Assembly (NCBI GenBank): GCA_021229015.1
Contig: CM037783.1
Coordinates: 24,680,052 to 24,744,051, forward strand
Source: Solen grandis
Taxonomy: Eukaryota; Mollusca; Bivalvia; Adapedonta; Solenidae
Direction of reading: 5' to 3'
DNA length: 64,000 nt
Below are positions 1-13,798 of the stretch, piece after piece. The number at the start of each line of letters is the position of its first letter. The first letter of the stretch is position 1. Made by a program: the position numbers and the translations under genes. Below the pieces are notes generated by a model, which saw only the letters and a list, made by a program, of their open reading frames with translations, made no database searches and was not told the DNA's origin.

Positions 1-54
1 TTTTTCGTGTGCGCTTCCACCACAAGCTGAACTTACGAATTCACTACCCGGAAC

Positions 55-165
55 GCGGAACGTGTCACGTGGTACGAAAAAGCGTTTTCCCCTTCAATGT
101 GACCTACTCTTTCCGAGTTTATATGTCAGGAAACAAAGTCTTCACCAACATTTATGAGGGAGGGA
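55..165. repeat. Dispersed repeat, copy 1 of a pair
   Basis: This stretch shares GTGTCACGTGG, AGCGTTTTCC and a following TTATxTGTCAGGA...TTCACCAAC block with 38640-38830. In the second copy about 100 extra bases ending in a long poly(A) separate the first two blocks. It is non-coding, and the short open frames over it are not conserved between the copies. Confidence 0.6.
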
Positions 166-454
166 TTTTATTTCCACCGATCATCTGTAAACAAGCTACT
201 TTAAGTATTTGAAGTTGAGAGGGGAAAGACGTTCTTCTACATTTCCCGTGCGTGCATGATTTCCACACTTTGGTCGTGTCTCACCGGATTTTGTTCGCAT
301 TAACGAAGTCTACTGGTGCTCGCCAGTACAAAATGTAAACAAAAGACTAAAATGTGCTGTCTTATGTGATGCAAAGTCAACGGAATGCGGATATGAGGCC
401 ATTAAATGCAAATTATTATAATCTCTGAGAAATAATGGACCTTTGAGCCACCTT

Positions 455-558
455 AAGGGTTTCCTCACATGAAAGCTAAGGGTGGTCAGTCAGGGACTCG
501 AACCCACATCGTTGGGGGTCAAATGTTATTAGTTCAGGGACAATAAACACGGAGGCCT
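455..558 (-). repeat. Degenerate SINE head
   Basis: The stretch contains TTTCCTCACATGAAA, a reversed B-box-like GACTCGAACCCAC, and ends in ACGGAGGCCTC. The order and orientation match the SINE copies at 24599 and 35016. It is diverged, with no recognisable 3' tail or target duplication. Confidence 0.5.
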
Positions 559-1436
559 CTGGCAAGTCGGTGACTGACATCTATATTACTAAAAGAACGA
601 GTTAATTTTGTGTCGGAATTTGCGCCGTTATGAAACAGCCCTATGTAGACAAAGTATCAGGGTTACTCAGTAATCATTCAGTTGCTGTGTTATTTGTGTT
701 TGAAAATAAATAAAATTGCACAGTTTGCGAGAATTTATGGTGAATCCATCGAAACTGGATAAAGCTAAAAATAGTAACATTTCTGGGGAACGCCGTTTGG
801 TATAGTGGGTTTTTCGTATTGTTCGAAAATACGACTACTCTTCTGGGGGGAACCTCGATTAGCCTCGCAGCCAAGATTAAAGAGTGTTACAAAGCAAGTA
901 AATCGGTTTTGTGTCCCCATTTTAATTACACGGGTCCTATTATTTATATTTGAGAGTTATCCAATTTATCTTCGACTTTATGTTGTGTGGCATTTATACG
1001 AACGCTCGGAAGGAAGACGCTGTTGTCTGGCGTGTGTATAAACCACGATGTTCGCTAATTCATACAGCAAAAGGTACACGTGAAAAGCATGGTATATGGC
1101 TCTAGGCTAATACAACTTCATAGCTGTGTGCAGTATTGCGTCATTCATACCCGATTCAATGTAAATATCGCCACACCAATAGCGGGCAACGGATTAAACT
1201 TGTGCATTTTTTTAGCACCATATCATAAGTCTTAGATTTGTGATCTCCCCCCCCCCTCAATACGTTAGTCATTCCTGTAGAATTCGTTTAATTCTGCTAT
1301 GCAGGTCGCAATAAATCTATTATTGTTCACAGCAACTGAAAATTTTCATTAATTCGTCCATTCTGCTCTATATTCCAATGCTGCAACTGCTATCCTCCCC
1401 TGTGAAATTATCCTGTGGTTGGACACTGGGACATGA
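559..1436. other. Gene-free stretch
   Basis: No supported gene. The short open frames lack recognisable domains and splice context. A C-rich run lies near 1247-1256. A block at about 1410-1440 (CCTGTGGTTGGACACTGGGACAT) recurs just right of the N gap near 29418. Confidence 0.4.
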
Positions 1437-1891
1437 TAAATCTATTCAGACGAATCCCAACAATAACTAGCCTAACTGGTGTTGCACGCAACACCCGAGT
1501 CCCCTAAAAAAACAAAGTGGCGTGCAGAATCTCCATACTGCCATCTATTCATACATCAAGATTCATAATATTATCTTAAACCAGTTTTTAAGTTAACGCG
1601 GGATCCAGATTTCCGGACGGACAGACGGAGGGCAAATCTATTCAGACGAATCCCAACAATAAACAAGTAGCCTAACTGGTGTTGCACGCAACACAGGAGT
1701 CCCCTAACGGTGAGGTGCATAATTTTTCCGTTACCATAGCCAACTAGAATTTAGGTCCGAGAAAAAGAAAACAAAGTGACGTGCAGAATCTCTATACTGC
1801 CATCTATTCATAAATCAAGATTCAAAATATTATCTTAAACAGTTATTAAGTTAACGCGGGATCCAGATTTCCGGACGGACAGACGGAGGGG
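1437..1891 (+). repeat. Satellite-type element, two tandem units
   Basis: Two adjacent units (about 1437-1636 and 1637-1891) each begin ATCTATTCAGACGAATC. Each continues through the palindromic motif GGTGTTGCACGCAACAC, then GAGTCCCCTAA, and each ends GGATCCAGATTTCCGGACGG plus an ACAGACGGAGGG tract. The same core recurs at 17612, 22681 and 27062. It is non-coding and resembles molluscan tandem-cored mobile elements. The class assignment is inference. Confidence 0.75.
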
Positions 1892-4800
1892 CTTTATCTA
1901 GTTTATATAAAGATAACGTATCCTTGTAGAATATTTTCAAAAATGAAAATAAAAATTATTTACATGATCATTAATAATAATGTACTGCAATATAGGATCG
2001 TCTGCATTTTTACAAATGCAGTCATCAATATTAAAGTTTGCAGTTTGTTTTAAATCAATGATCACGAGCAACATTTTTCTGGCACTAAAAACTCTATGCT
2101 AATGAACCATTCAACAGAAATTTGTGAACTATATTGCTTTTTATGTAGAGATCAATGCACCGACTTCTAAGCAATACAACCCGGGTTTGATCCTATTTCG
2201 GTCCAACAATGTTGATAAAAGGGGCTTTGGTCACCAGTCCAGAAATGTCGGGTTTCTCGGGACTGCAATTTCCTTCCACACTGCTAATAGATATTTATTT
2301 TTTCATAAGCACAAGTGAAATAAAATATATTTTTATGATTTTCCTACCATTTCTTAATCCCTTCTTTCTCTTATGTATCTCATACAATTTCTGTCATTTT
2401 ATCAAGTAGCTTGTTTGTTTGTTGGGTTTTTAACGTCCCACTGATAGCATTTCAGTTAACCTAATGATACTAAAAGTCGGGAGGAGTCAACAAGAAGTCA
2501 TCAACCAACACCCTATCAAGTTTAAGGAATAAAGGTTCAAATATTCTGAAACGATTTTCACATTAAATATCACAGCGACCTTGACCTTGTGACCCAAAAT
2601 AAATAATGGTAATCTACTGGCCATGACCCAATGCTATCAAGTTTAAGGAATGTTGGCTCCAGCATTGTTAAGCTATAGCTCAGAAATAATTTGCATATTC
2701 AAAGTCACTGTAACCTTCACCTTTGTCCTAGTTACCCCAAAACAGGTAGGGGTCATCTACTTGCCATGACTAATCAAAGCGCTGAAAGCGCTGAAAGACT
2801 GCGTGGCGAGGGCTACTAATATTTGGGAATAGAATCTGAGAGATCATGTATGGGAACAATAAATTAACGTTTCTGAGTGTTAAACATCTTGCTAACAGCA
2901 TTTCAAACATTTGGAGACTGTGTCTGGATGAGACAAATATAATGCTACCACACTGCAGTATCACGACGTAGACTAAAAGTATATCTTGATGGTATCCAGA
3001 CGATTCGTTTTGTGTGTGTGTGTTTTTGTTTGTTGTTGTTTTTGTCAATTCGCAGGGTCTCCTTATATATATGGAGACCCTGATTCGGAACCTGTTTTTG
3101 TTATTGTTGTATCTGGTCGATTCGTAACCAGTTCGTTATGATACAATACCACATTATCCTGACACCGTGTCAACCAGCCCTGGAACTATCCTTATATAAA
3201 AGAGTTTTAGTATATCATCTTAATTAACTAGGAAGAAAGCGACGCTAAAACATCTTAATGGTCAATGGACAATGATGGACAACAAAATTGTCATTTTTGA
3301 AATGTTTAATTTGTAAATAAATATCAGGTATAAAATCTAAGGCACAAATGTCATCCGAAGATGTGAAAATGAAAAACATTTGAAGAGGGCAGTATCATAA
3401 TGAGATATTATTTTGTGGCATTCTATGGAACAGGATATTAGTAGTTTTGAAATGAGTAAGTTGAACTTTAACCGTTAATGGACAGACTCGTTAATACATA
3501 CAGTTACTTTTCTTTTCAGGAGTCTTCATCAGTTAATCACATATATTTAAGGTTTATCTAAAATAATCAGTAAAATAAAATGTCATTATGACGCAATCCT
3601 CCTTAACATACTGAAAGACAAATTCTTTGGAAAAGTGTCATGGTATCGAATCAGTAGATTAAACAACCTGCTCGCACATAAATAAGTAATTTGTTGCTGT
3701 CAACAAAACATTAACATGCGAGTATTAAGGAGTCGCTGCACATAGACCATGTGTAAACTGAGGAATTAACCTGTCATAAAATCGTAAATATCTATTGAGA
3801 AAAAAAAATCTTAAAAAAATGTGTCATATGACATTTATGAAAATGAATGATTGAGCTTGTGATAGTTTTAATTGAATTATATGGACAATATAGCTGAATT
3901 AAATGCAAGTGCCCCCCCCCCCCCAAAAAAAAAGAAAGAAAGAAAAAGAAACCAGTATGTAATCATCTCAACAATAGCCATAAAAAGTTAAGCAAAGCAT
4001 TATGTTAATTCAGAGAGGCATAAAATAATGAGATATGAGATACTTTTTTTTAAATAACAGATGAAGCTAAGGCAGTTCACAAAAAGAAATTCATGGCTTC
4101 TGATAAGATGAATAATCCAATATTAATGCTTAAAGTAATCCATCCATTATTAGATTATGCTACTTCAAATTAGTGATTGGAATCAGTCGAAAAAATATTC
4201 GTCGATTAATCAGAGACAAAAGTCACTGATTAATTGATTAATCATGATTAAATACCAAATATACTATGTTTGGAGTAAATGCCTATTAAAACTCTCTTAC
4301 TGTACAACATGAAAATAAAGTATTCTCTACTATATAGATTATATAGATATGTATTAGGTATAGATGTTAATTTCTCAAATATTCAAATACATGAATAAAC
4401 ATTGAACCGAGATAAAGTATAAGAGGTTACAACCAGAGGCCAACGATGTGCAAAGTGCAACTTTGCAAGTATCAATTTATCAAATTAATGAAATTACCCA
4501 ATCAGATGCGCGTTGAAATATTAACAACATCCCCTTTTTTGGTCAATAATTCGTCAACGAATTATTTTCGTCGTCATCGTCACGTCAACCAGTAGCTCGT
4601 CACTGATTCGTTGACTTTATGATTAATCAGCTCATCACTACTTCAAATGTTTAAAAATGCTCAAGTGCAAAAGCAAGCATTCACTCACTTGGAGTTATAG
4701 GCTATTTTTGCTTGAAGTCTATCGAGGCTTGCATTTACTATTGAAAGTCCCATATTGAAAGACATATAAATGATGGATGGATTACCTTAAATTTTACTTT

Positions 4801-5690
4801 AATCCTATATTAAGTAATCCATGTGAATCGATTATTGAAACTAATCATATGATACCTCACTACATAGGGTCTTGAAAAGATATTAAAAAAGTTAGCATGC
4901 AGAAGACTCCAGATGAATATTAACAAAAATCATGTAGAAAAAAGTTTTTTTTTTCCCCAGATATAAAATGCAGCAGACATATTAGATAACGAAAACTATA
5001 AAAGCATGAATTATATACATAGGAATGAAATGGAGCAATAGACATTTGAGAATAACATCTAAAAAAAAAACTTATACAAGAGGGCCAAGGTGGCCGTGAA
5101 GACACTCACCTAAGAAAAACTGCCTTCATTGCCTGTATAAGTTATATATTAAAGCAAAAATGTACTGAATAGATAATCCATGGGATCAGTTAAATTCCAC
5201 AAACTAAAGAGTACCTGTGCTCAAAATTTGAAGTCAAACTTGACTGATAGATAATAGCTATAAACGTTGTCATGAAACTTCAAAATAATTGCTCAGGAAA
5301 TAAAGATGCTAGAGTGTAAACAGTGAAATAATGCACTTAGGGCCATAACTCCTGACCTATTTATCCAATATCAACCAAAATCAAATCTGACCAAGAGATT
5401 AACCTATTAACATTATTGTAAGTCTTGGAAATGATTGCTTAAGAAGTGAAGATGCTAGAATGTAAACAAAGCGAAATCTGGTATTTTTTAATATCAAAAG
5501 AGGCTTACCGTAACTCCTGACCTAAATGGCCAATATCAGCCATAATCAAACTTGTCCGAGAGATAAGTGTATTAACATTTTCATAAAGTTTAAAGATGAT
5601 TGCTAAGAAATACAAGAAAGTCAGTAGAACTGACAGATGCTCCCCGAAGAACGTCATTGTTACAAACAAGACCTTGGTCAATGGGTGGGA
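1892..5690. other. Gene-free, AT-rich, repeat-derived stretch
   Basis: No supported gene. It holds fragments of tandem-type repeats (around 2540-2760 and 5190-5620, with recurrent GGCCATAACTCCTGACC-like blocks), a C-then-A homopolymer near 3910-3935, and an ATCAAAGCGCTGA motif at about 2773 that matches the inverted ends of the MITE at 37389. The 92-codon and smaller open frames have no recognisable domain. Confidence 0.4.
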
Positions 5691-5694
5691 GGAT

Positions 5695-6445
5695 GTAGGA
5701 ACTGGGTCAAGCCAAAGATATGCGCGTCTCCTCTTTGTAATAAAGCTTCACATAAAGTTTTGTTGAATTCAAGCCATTATTTTCTGAGAAATAGCCCAGA
5801 CAAGATTCATGCAATAAAAAATCAAGGGGCCAAACTTTGAAAAATTGAGGAACCAGGTCACGTCGACGATATGCGTATCTACTCTTGGTAATTAAGCTTC
5901 CCATAAAGTTTCGTTGAATTAAGGCTTTTATTTCCTGAGAAAAAGCCCGGTCAATAATCATGCAACATGAACTATAGGCCGAAAAGTCAAGGGGCCATAA
6001 CTCTGTGAAAAATTGAGGAACCTATCTCTCTTGGTAATAGCTTCCATAAAGTTTCGTTGAATTAAGCTTATTCTTGAGAAATACCCGGACAGAATCATGC
6101 AATATGTACTATAGGCCGAAAAGTCAAAGGGCCACAACTCTTTGAAAAATTTAGGAACCGGGTCATGCTGACGATATGCACATCTCCTCTTGGTAATAAA
6201 GCTTCCCATAAAGTGTCGTTGAATTCAAGCCATTAGTTCCTGAGAAATAGCCTGGACAAGAATCATGCAATATGTACTATAGGCCGAAAAGTCAGCAACT
6301 CTTTGAAAAATTTAGGAACCGGGTCATGCTGAGATATGCCATCTCCTCTTGGTAATAAAGCTTCCCATAAAGTTTCGTTGAATTCAAGCTTAGTTCCTGA
6401 GAAATAGCCGGACAAGTAAGTTACGGACGGACGGACGGAAGGACG
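5695..6445 (+). repeat. Tandem repeat array, about five units of 130-175 bp
   Basis: Units start GGAACCGGGTCA-like at about 5699, 5850, 6018, 6155 and 6316. Each continues through CTCCTCTTGGTAATAAAGC, TCCCATAAAGTTTCGTTGAA, TCCTGAGAAATAGCC and ATAGGCCGAAAAGTC. The third unit is shortened internally. The array closes with a GGACGGACGGACGG tract at about 6425. Open frames of 60-85 codons across it follow the repeat and are not genes. Confidence 0.85.
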
Positions 6446-7337
6446 GATGAAGCGGTGACTATATGCGTCACCTTCGGTGAACATAAAAAGATGTTAGAGT
6501 GCAAACAAACTAATTGTGGACGACTGACGGATGGATGATGGATGGACAGACATTCATCAAACCGTAGGTGAGCTAAAAAATGATTTACAGAAGAATGTAA
6601 TGGAGAAATCGAAACATCAGAAGAAATTATTTGAAAAAATTTTAAAAAAAAAAAAAAATATGAAAATGTACAAAAAAAATCTCGACATTATGTACACATG
6701 AATGAAGCAAGTATCAGAGTAGAAGAGAAAATATTTTCCTGACAAAAACACTGGAAATAGGAAAATCACTCCAAAAATACTGAGGACAGAGTTATGGTCC
6801 CTTGTGCATGACACTTCCTCTCATCAAGTTCTTTATGTAAATTAAATTTCACTTCAACAGCACAAGAAGAGAAGTTATTGTCTGGACAAAATGTGCGAGG
6901 CAGACAACTCTACTAAAAAAAAAAAAAAAAAAAAAAAAAATAGGCCTCCCCAATATAACTTTAGATATCACTGAATGTGACTGATATCCCCACCAGGTAG
7001 CTTTTAGTTCAGAGAAAGGAAAATGATTGTGAGGTTTTTTGTTCATTTTAAGTAACATTAGGGATATCTCTGGCAAACACCCTTATCCAGTTACAGTACA
7101 GATTTTGGTGAATGTTGCAAGCAATTCAGAGCCATATCAGAGGACTCCTATAAGAGCTATCTGATCAGGGTCAGTAGTCTTTGTTCATGTAGTACTGCTA
7201 ACAGTGAAAACCTTGATTTGAAGATTCTAAAGGATTCCCAATATTTAGTTAAACACTGTTTGCATGAAGGATAAGCATTGCTGAGGAAATGGGATACGGT
7301 GAGACTGACATGTGTCTTTTTTGTAACTGGATTTATT
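6446..7337. other. Gene-free stretch
   Basis: No supported gene. It contains a second GACGGATGGATGATGGATGG-type tail at about 6527 and a long A-run at about 6915-6940. Confidence 0.4.
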
Positions 7338-7822
7338 TGGTTTTAAAGAAAAATGTGTGCAATGAAAGCCATTTTGCTGCAACATTTCACTGAAATGTCT
7401 AGCCTATATAGCTAATATAAACATGTAAAATGTAAAATTAATCCAATCAGGGGCAATAACTCTGTAATCCTTGAGACAACTCTTGTGAAATTTCACATGT
7501 ATCATTTGAAATCAATCAATGAAGAGATGCAGAAGTTGTAAGGCACATTGTTGTTTTGAAGAAAAATGTGTGCAATGGAGGCCATTTGGTTTCCATGGTA
7601 ACCATACTTCTCCATATAATGCAATTTTTTTTTATACACTGCCAGAGAACTTTACAAGGAATAACTATGGAAGATTTCATGTCAGTCTATTAAGCAGTTT
7701 AAGGGTTATTAAGGAAAATCAATTTGTCCCGATTTCGCAGAAATAAGGACGGACGGACGGATGGACAGATGGATGTACAAGGTGATTCCTATATAGCCCC
7801 CACCACAGTGTGGTGGGGGTAT
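7338..7822 (+). repeat. Repeat element ending in a GGAC tract and a hairpin
   Basis: Two related units begin GAAGAAAAATGTGTGCAATG-like (about 7345 and 7557). They are followed by a GGACGGACGGACGGATGG tract at 7748 and a near-perfect palindrome at 7797-7819 (CCCCCACCACA, one G, TGTGGTGGGGG). A direct unit array, a GGAC tract and a 3' hairpin form the same architecture seen at 27062-27840. Confidence 0.65.
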
Positions 7823-8754
7823 AACAAGAATGACATTAATGAAGTGATATAGCAGCATAGTTATTCAGACTTTAATTTTAAATGTAAAAATATTTTTTTT
7901 AAATAAACAATATCATCTGATGTTTACTTTTGATTATGGAAGGTGATAAATTTTCTCATGTTCAAGCTGTAAAATAAGAGGGCCATATAGCCTTAGGTTA
8001 TCAGAGTATATCAGCTTATTTAAAATGATTCAAGTCATTGATTTTACCTGGTTTTTTCTAGCAATAACCAGATTCAAGTTTCAGATACAAAAAATTCTTC
8101 ATTTAGTCAATCATCTGGAGGCCTTAATTTTCAAGGGATCGAAATGCTTACGCAATTATGGTATAAAACCTAAATGTAATTATTGGTACAAAACAAGAAT
8201 GAATAATGAAACCCCCGGGGCCTTTTTAAGGGATCAACTTTATTTTAGAATTATGGTATAAACACATTAAGTGACCATGTGTGCTAAATGTAATTAAATT
8301 CTGACCATTGGCTTCATAGAAAAAGAATTTTTGAAGTTTTCTGTATAATGTATAAAAGAAAATTAGGCAACCCCCTAGGGGCCCATTTTTCAAAGGATCA
8401 ACTTCATTTCTGTAATTATGGTAGAACATTGTGAGATGACCATTTGTGTCAAAGGAAGTTTAAATTCTAAACATTGGTTTCAGAGGAGAAGATTCTGTAG
8501 CAAAATTCTGATGGTTGCCATGACAACCAAATTTCTGCATGGATCAAGTTTATTTTAGCAACTTTTGTGGAGGTTCACCCATGGATGATCCATGCCAAGT
8601 TTCATCAATTTCTACTCAGCAGTTTACCTTGAGCACATTGTGCTTTGGTGAGCTAAGAACATACATAAAACCAGAGCTAAAAACATACAGAATTATGTAT
8701 ATCAACATGATGTACACTAGAAATGGAATGGAGCAATTATTAATTCAAAGAGCT

Positions 8755-10150
8755 GGTTTGACTATTCGACACGTTTGTGGTAAATCAAATGAAATTTATT
8801 TTAATTCTTGCCCTTCACATACCCTGTATATAAAAATAGTCAAAAATGTTTTACTTTGATTGTCTGATACTCTTGAATATGTTTATGAAGGCTAAAACCA
8901 ATCCCATGCCAATAAATTTACTGAGACATAAGCATCATAACATTGTGCATACAAAAATAACCACAATATCTAAATAAGAACAGTGACATACTTTTTTTTA
9001 TTAAATTTAGACAAGATTATCCTCCTTGGTTTTCTGATCAATGCTCCTGAACACCTTTCTAAACTTTCAAGTCTTTAACCATAATTGTTTTCTGAGATAT
9101 AAGCTAGACAGCAGCTTGCATGCAAAACTTAAACCAAATTTTCTATTGCATGCAAAATTTTAACCAAAAAGTCAAAGACAACTAGAAATGTGTCCAGAGA
9201 ACACAGATGCCTCCACCTGTCATATGTTCCAAAACAAAGGCCAACACCCAGGAGCACAAGTCATGTCCTGAGTAATATATCCATTAAGTTTAAAGTCTGT
9301 ATTACAAATACTTCTAAAGTTACATGCGTCACAAGCATAAAAGTCCATATTTTTCAAAAACAAAAGGTCCAAAGATCATGTGCTGAATAATATATCCATG
9401 AAGTATTAAGTCTGTAGTACAAATAATTTCAGAGTTACATGTGTCACAAGCATAAATTCCATATATTTCAAAAACAAAAGCCCATAACTCTGTCAAATTA
9501 AATGGTGTTTCAGTGAAAATACCCAGGTGCACAAGTTCACTTCCTGAATAATAAATCCATGAAGTATCAAGTCTGTAGTACAAATACTTTCGGAGTTAGG
9601 TGTGTCACAAAGTTTCGGGATAAAAGTACATACATACGGAGGGACGGACGGACAAAGGACCAGTTTTGGTGGGGGCATATAAAGTGGCCATAATCTGCAT
9701 TTTAATCTATCTCTATAGTATGATACCACTGAACATATTAATGAAGTTTCGATCCAATCCAATGCCTAGTTACTGTGATATAAGCATGAAAGTACCTTGC
9801 ATGCAAAACTTTAACCAAACTCATAGGTTAAATTGAGTCCATAATTTTTAACATATTCTACTAAGAGTTATCTACCTTGAACATGTTAAATGAAGTTTCA
9901 AATCAATCCCATGCCTTGACTCTGAGATATAAGCATTAAAGAAATCAGCCTGCAAAACTTTATTTTTTCTAAGTTAAATAAGGGCCATACTTTATATTAA
10001 ATTCAGTCTAAGAGTTATCTACCTTGTTTGTATAATGCCCCTTAACCTATTCAAGACTATAAATGATTATTGAGATATAAGCTTGATAGTAGGTTGCATG
10101 CAAAACTTCAACCAAATTTTCTATTGCATGCAAAACTTAAAAGAAAACAT
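8755..10150 (+). repeat. Degenerate copy of the tandem-cored element at 43541
   Basis: TCAAATGAAATTTATTTTAA, TTCTTGCCCTTCACATACCC and repeated GCATGCAAAACTTTAACCAA blocks match 43595-44800. Internal units are eroded. A distinct block of two to three units (AATATATCCATGAAGTATxA) lies at 9265-9600 and ends with GGACGGACGGACAAAGG at about 9643. No gene is supported inside. Confidence 0.65.
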
Positions 10151-10485
10151 CAAAGAATATGAAGTGATGTGTTTTAAAGTAAAACATACATCTACAATAT
10201 ATACAGTGAAAATAAAGATAATATATGATTAAAGGGAATGAATTTATGCTTATCATTTATACAGGGTTATTTCTGAAAGATTCCTTGACATCTGCAAGTA
10301 TGAAAACCAGGTTTTAAAAATGTTTTTGGCGACCAGTGGATATTTGCCTTGTATCATGGAACAACAGTTTCTAATAACAAACAAAACAACAGTTTCTAAC
10401 AACAAACTATATATTATGTAGAGAATATTAAGAAATATTCATGTCACTTATCATGTGCATTAATGGAGCCTAACAGAAAATCTTC

Positions 10486-13400
10486 TTAAACCCTCACAAC
10501 ATTTTCCACTGTGGCTCCTCGTTGAAGGATCTTTAACTTCACAGGGGCATTTTCAGCAATCTCTTTTTCTGGAACATCTGGAAAGATCTCTTGAAGGAGT
10601 TGTGCCTGAATGGTGACTGTTTCACCATCATCAAGGAGCAGTTCCATCTCCTCTGCCCTTCCTCCGATACCTTCAACAGTTATCAGTTTCTGTTCGAGAG
10701 GTGCCTCTGAAGCCTAAAATGAAATAGAAGATATATTATTTATTACACTAACATACTTAAAAGCATCTTTTTCTTTTGAAAGAAGTAAGCATGTCTTTAA
10801 TTATAGCTTTAGTATTTTGGCAAAAGAAATATTTAATATTTCGGCAAAAGAAATATATTAAGTTTTCATGAAAATACATCAAGACAGTGTTTATAACTTT
10901 ATGATTTTATGAAACTGTGTGAAATGAAATTGTGTGAAAACTGACAATTTAATATTAATGCTTTAAAGAAACATGTGTATGTGTAATGTTCATTTTTTAA
11001 TAATATTCCCTATGATTATTCAGAATTGGACTTATATATTGAAACATGAGCATAATATGAAATAAACACAGCTGTGCGAAATTAGTTTTCTTCATACCTG
11101 TTTAACAAACTGATCCCATGCATTATATAACGAAGTTGTCATGTCAAACTATAAGAGTGACATCAATTAAGTAATGTTTTGTTTACATGTAACTTAAATT
11201 TTCAATGAAATAGTCTTATCTGAAGATTTCCTTAAGGAAACCAAGCAATATATAACCTTATAATCATTACTAAGGATGCTATAATAAATTGTTAGTTATG
11301 TAAGGCAAGAATATCTTAAAGATGCAATACTACGGATACGCCAATTTAGCTAGAATATTTAGAAACTTTCAGTTTGTAACAAATCATGGACATTTGTCAT
11401 CTATGATGGACCTTGGGTAAAGAAAATGTTCATAAAAACTTATCTGATCCCTTATATTGCCTACAGATTATCTACAATACCGTAATCGTATCAACAAGTA
11501 CGGATTTCCACGGCCACCAATTTGGCTGTTTCAACCATTTTCCGGAAACTGTCTAATTTATATAATATATATATATAACATAAATACAAGCCATCTAAAA
11601 ATAGAAGTGCACGCACCACTTCATCTGGGAGTAAATGAAATATTTCTCATATGAAAAACATATGTTATGCAACTAGAGAATACATAAATTCATTTTCTCT
11701 AAAGAACTGTTGTGGCTTAGGTCGTTTATATACTTTTAGTATAAACAAACATCTCAATTTTCACAGGGAATCGTGTTACCGTGCACGGGTTGACATGAGG
11801 ACATTTGCAAGACAACTGTATGGTTACATATACTTATGAATATGCAGGACCTACAAGTGTGACTGAGCTTAATCATTTCTGGAAATCTTCATGAAGGGGT
11901 AGGAGAATTAATTTCCTACAGTCATTTAATACATTGGTTATCCTATCGACATCAATCAGGCTAATCGTTTGACCTACAGAGGTAATATTTTGCATATCGT
12001 CAAAAGAAATATTGAATTTTCATATTTTTACATTATTTTTTGCATTTGTTGCAATGATTTTGGGTAGTATAGCAACTTAAAGTAATGGTGTTATAATAAA
12101 TGGTAATTCACAGTTTTCTTTTGGGGAAACATGAATCATATCTATGAATTAAAAATTGAATTTTTGTTTTAGTTTTCATAAAGACCCACAAAATGTGTCA
12201 TTATGATGCCATTTTATTTGATGAGCCTAAAGGCAGTCTAAAATATAGTTTAACCCCCATCCCAGAATTGCAGTAAGAGTGAAGAATACAGCTATAATTT
12301 CATTTTGAGATATCTACAAATACTAATTCCAAACTTAAACCATTAGGCCCATGTAAAAGCAATGGTTCAAACTGAAGACTTTCCTTCAGGTTTAGAAGGT
12401 ATGGGGCAAACAGGAAAGTGGTACATAAAGACATTGGGGGATAAAAGGTTTGGTAGTCTATCTTACCTGTACTTTGCTCATTGGTGTCATAGAAAGAGAT
12501 AACTCCCCTTTATAGATTTGGGTGAGGGCATCTGTGACCTCAATAAAATCTCTTGGGCGGTGGGGCATGTCACACAGGTCACGCCACAAGGTCAACTTTA
12601 TCCGGGTCTTTGAGTCACCTATATAGATGTCTTTTACGCAAGTTGGTGTCTGGGAACACATCACTTCTCTTTCTTGATCCTCCTGCAGTTAGATTTTTGG
12701 TAATGTGCAAATGAAAAATCAAGGTAAACTGGACAAAGACTAGAATGAAAACTATCAATTAAAGGCCCATTTTTCTTTGAAAAAGCAGCGTATATTCTTT
12801 GGACAAAAAATCAAAGTGTTTGTTTCAATTTTGCTTTGAGATGCAATCTGTACACTCTTTGATGGCAACATTACTACAAAGCAGAAATAAGAGATAATCT
12901 TTTACTTCAAATCATCCAATTGTTTACAATAAGTAACTAATTTGCATATTCCATATATCTTTGTCAATTTTCTGATGCTTTCCATTAACCTTTCTTATGT
13001 CTAAATTGTAGAAAATAAACAAATTGTGATTCAATGACAATTTTCAAATTCAAATTATTTCTGTTTACTTCTGAATACTTCAAATGAAAATGTAAACAAT
13101 GGGAGTATTTTGACATCCATCCATTTATTTTAGTCTACATGTGATATGTCAATGTTTTATTATGAAAATTAAATCATTATGAGATATAATGGGCCTTTAA
13201 GGAAATGAAAAATGTGTCAGTATTAAAAGATGGAACAAACCCTTCATATGATGTTAAGACATACATGTATGGTTTAAATTCAAAACTTCAGGAGAGAAGT
13301 TCTGACAATTTGACCAGAACTGATGTTCAATGGTGTGTCAAGTAGAAATATTTGCACACATACCTGTACTATCTGCCCCCTGACAGACACAACTGTTTTC

Positions 13401-13798
13401 ACTGGGGAAGCCTTGGTTTGTTCCAGGTTTATGAATGGTGCTGGTGGGGGGTTCACCAATCTTTCTGCTGAAGACACATGGATATCTGGAACATTCATCC
13501 CTCCAGACTTGAATGACTTAGAATTCCTGGTTACAACCAAAGTCTTATCTGCTCGTACTATGAAGTTCTTTAACGCAACCACATCCCCAGTCTTAAACCT
13601 AGGGAACTGCTGGGGATCATAAATGATTCCCTTTGCAGACCCAGACTGGTCAGCTAGACCAACCTTCAGAGATTGTTTGTCAACCCCATTACTTTGATAT
13701 GTTTTTGGTCCATTGCATACAACAACCTTGACCTTTACTGATCCTGAATATGGTCCAGCCTTTCCTTGTTTGGCCTCAGTGATAGTAATGGCAGACAT
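10486..13798 (-). CDS. RPA1-like OB-fold protein, four coding exons
   Basis: Coding exons on the minus strand are 13798-13364, 12682-12467, 11148-11098 and 10713-10486. All junctions are phase 0 with GT-AG ends, giving 309 aa and a TAA stop at 10488-10486. The start is MSAITITEAK; the intron-like TTTCTTTCAG directly before this ATG suggests a 5' UTR intron. Residues about 1-100 look like one OB fold (KVGLADQSGSAKG, then GDVVALKNFIVR). Residues about 130-215 look like a second (KTRIKLTLWRDL, then DFIEVTDA), the pattern of RPA70-type single-stranded DNA-binding modules. The last exon (ITVEGIGG onward) is probably a third small beta domain. It is too short for full RPA70, so the substrate is unknown. 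A broken Helitron helicase-nuclease gene lies 0.9 kb upstream on the same strand. The reading frame is intact; domain assignment is by pattern only. Confidence 0.75.

Noticed and set aside
5707..6484. Three minus frames with similar peptides
   Set aside because: They read through the tandem repeat array; the similarity comes from the repeat, not from a gene family.
13323..13622. 99-codon plus frame
   Set aside because: It is the shadow of the OB-fold gene's first coding exon on the opposite strand.
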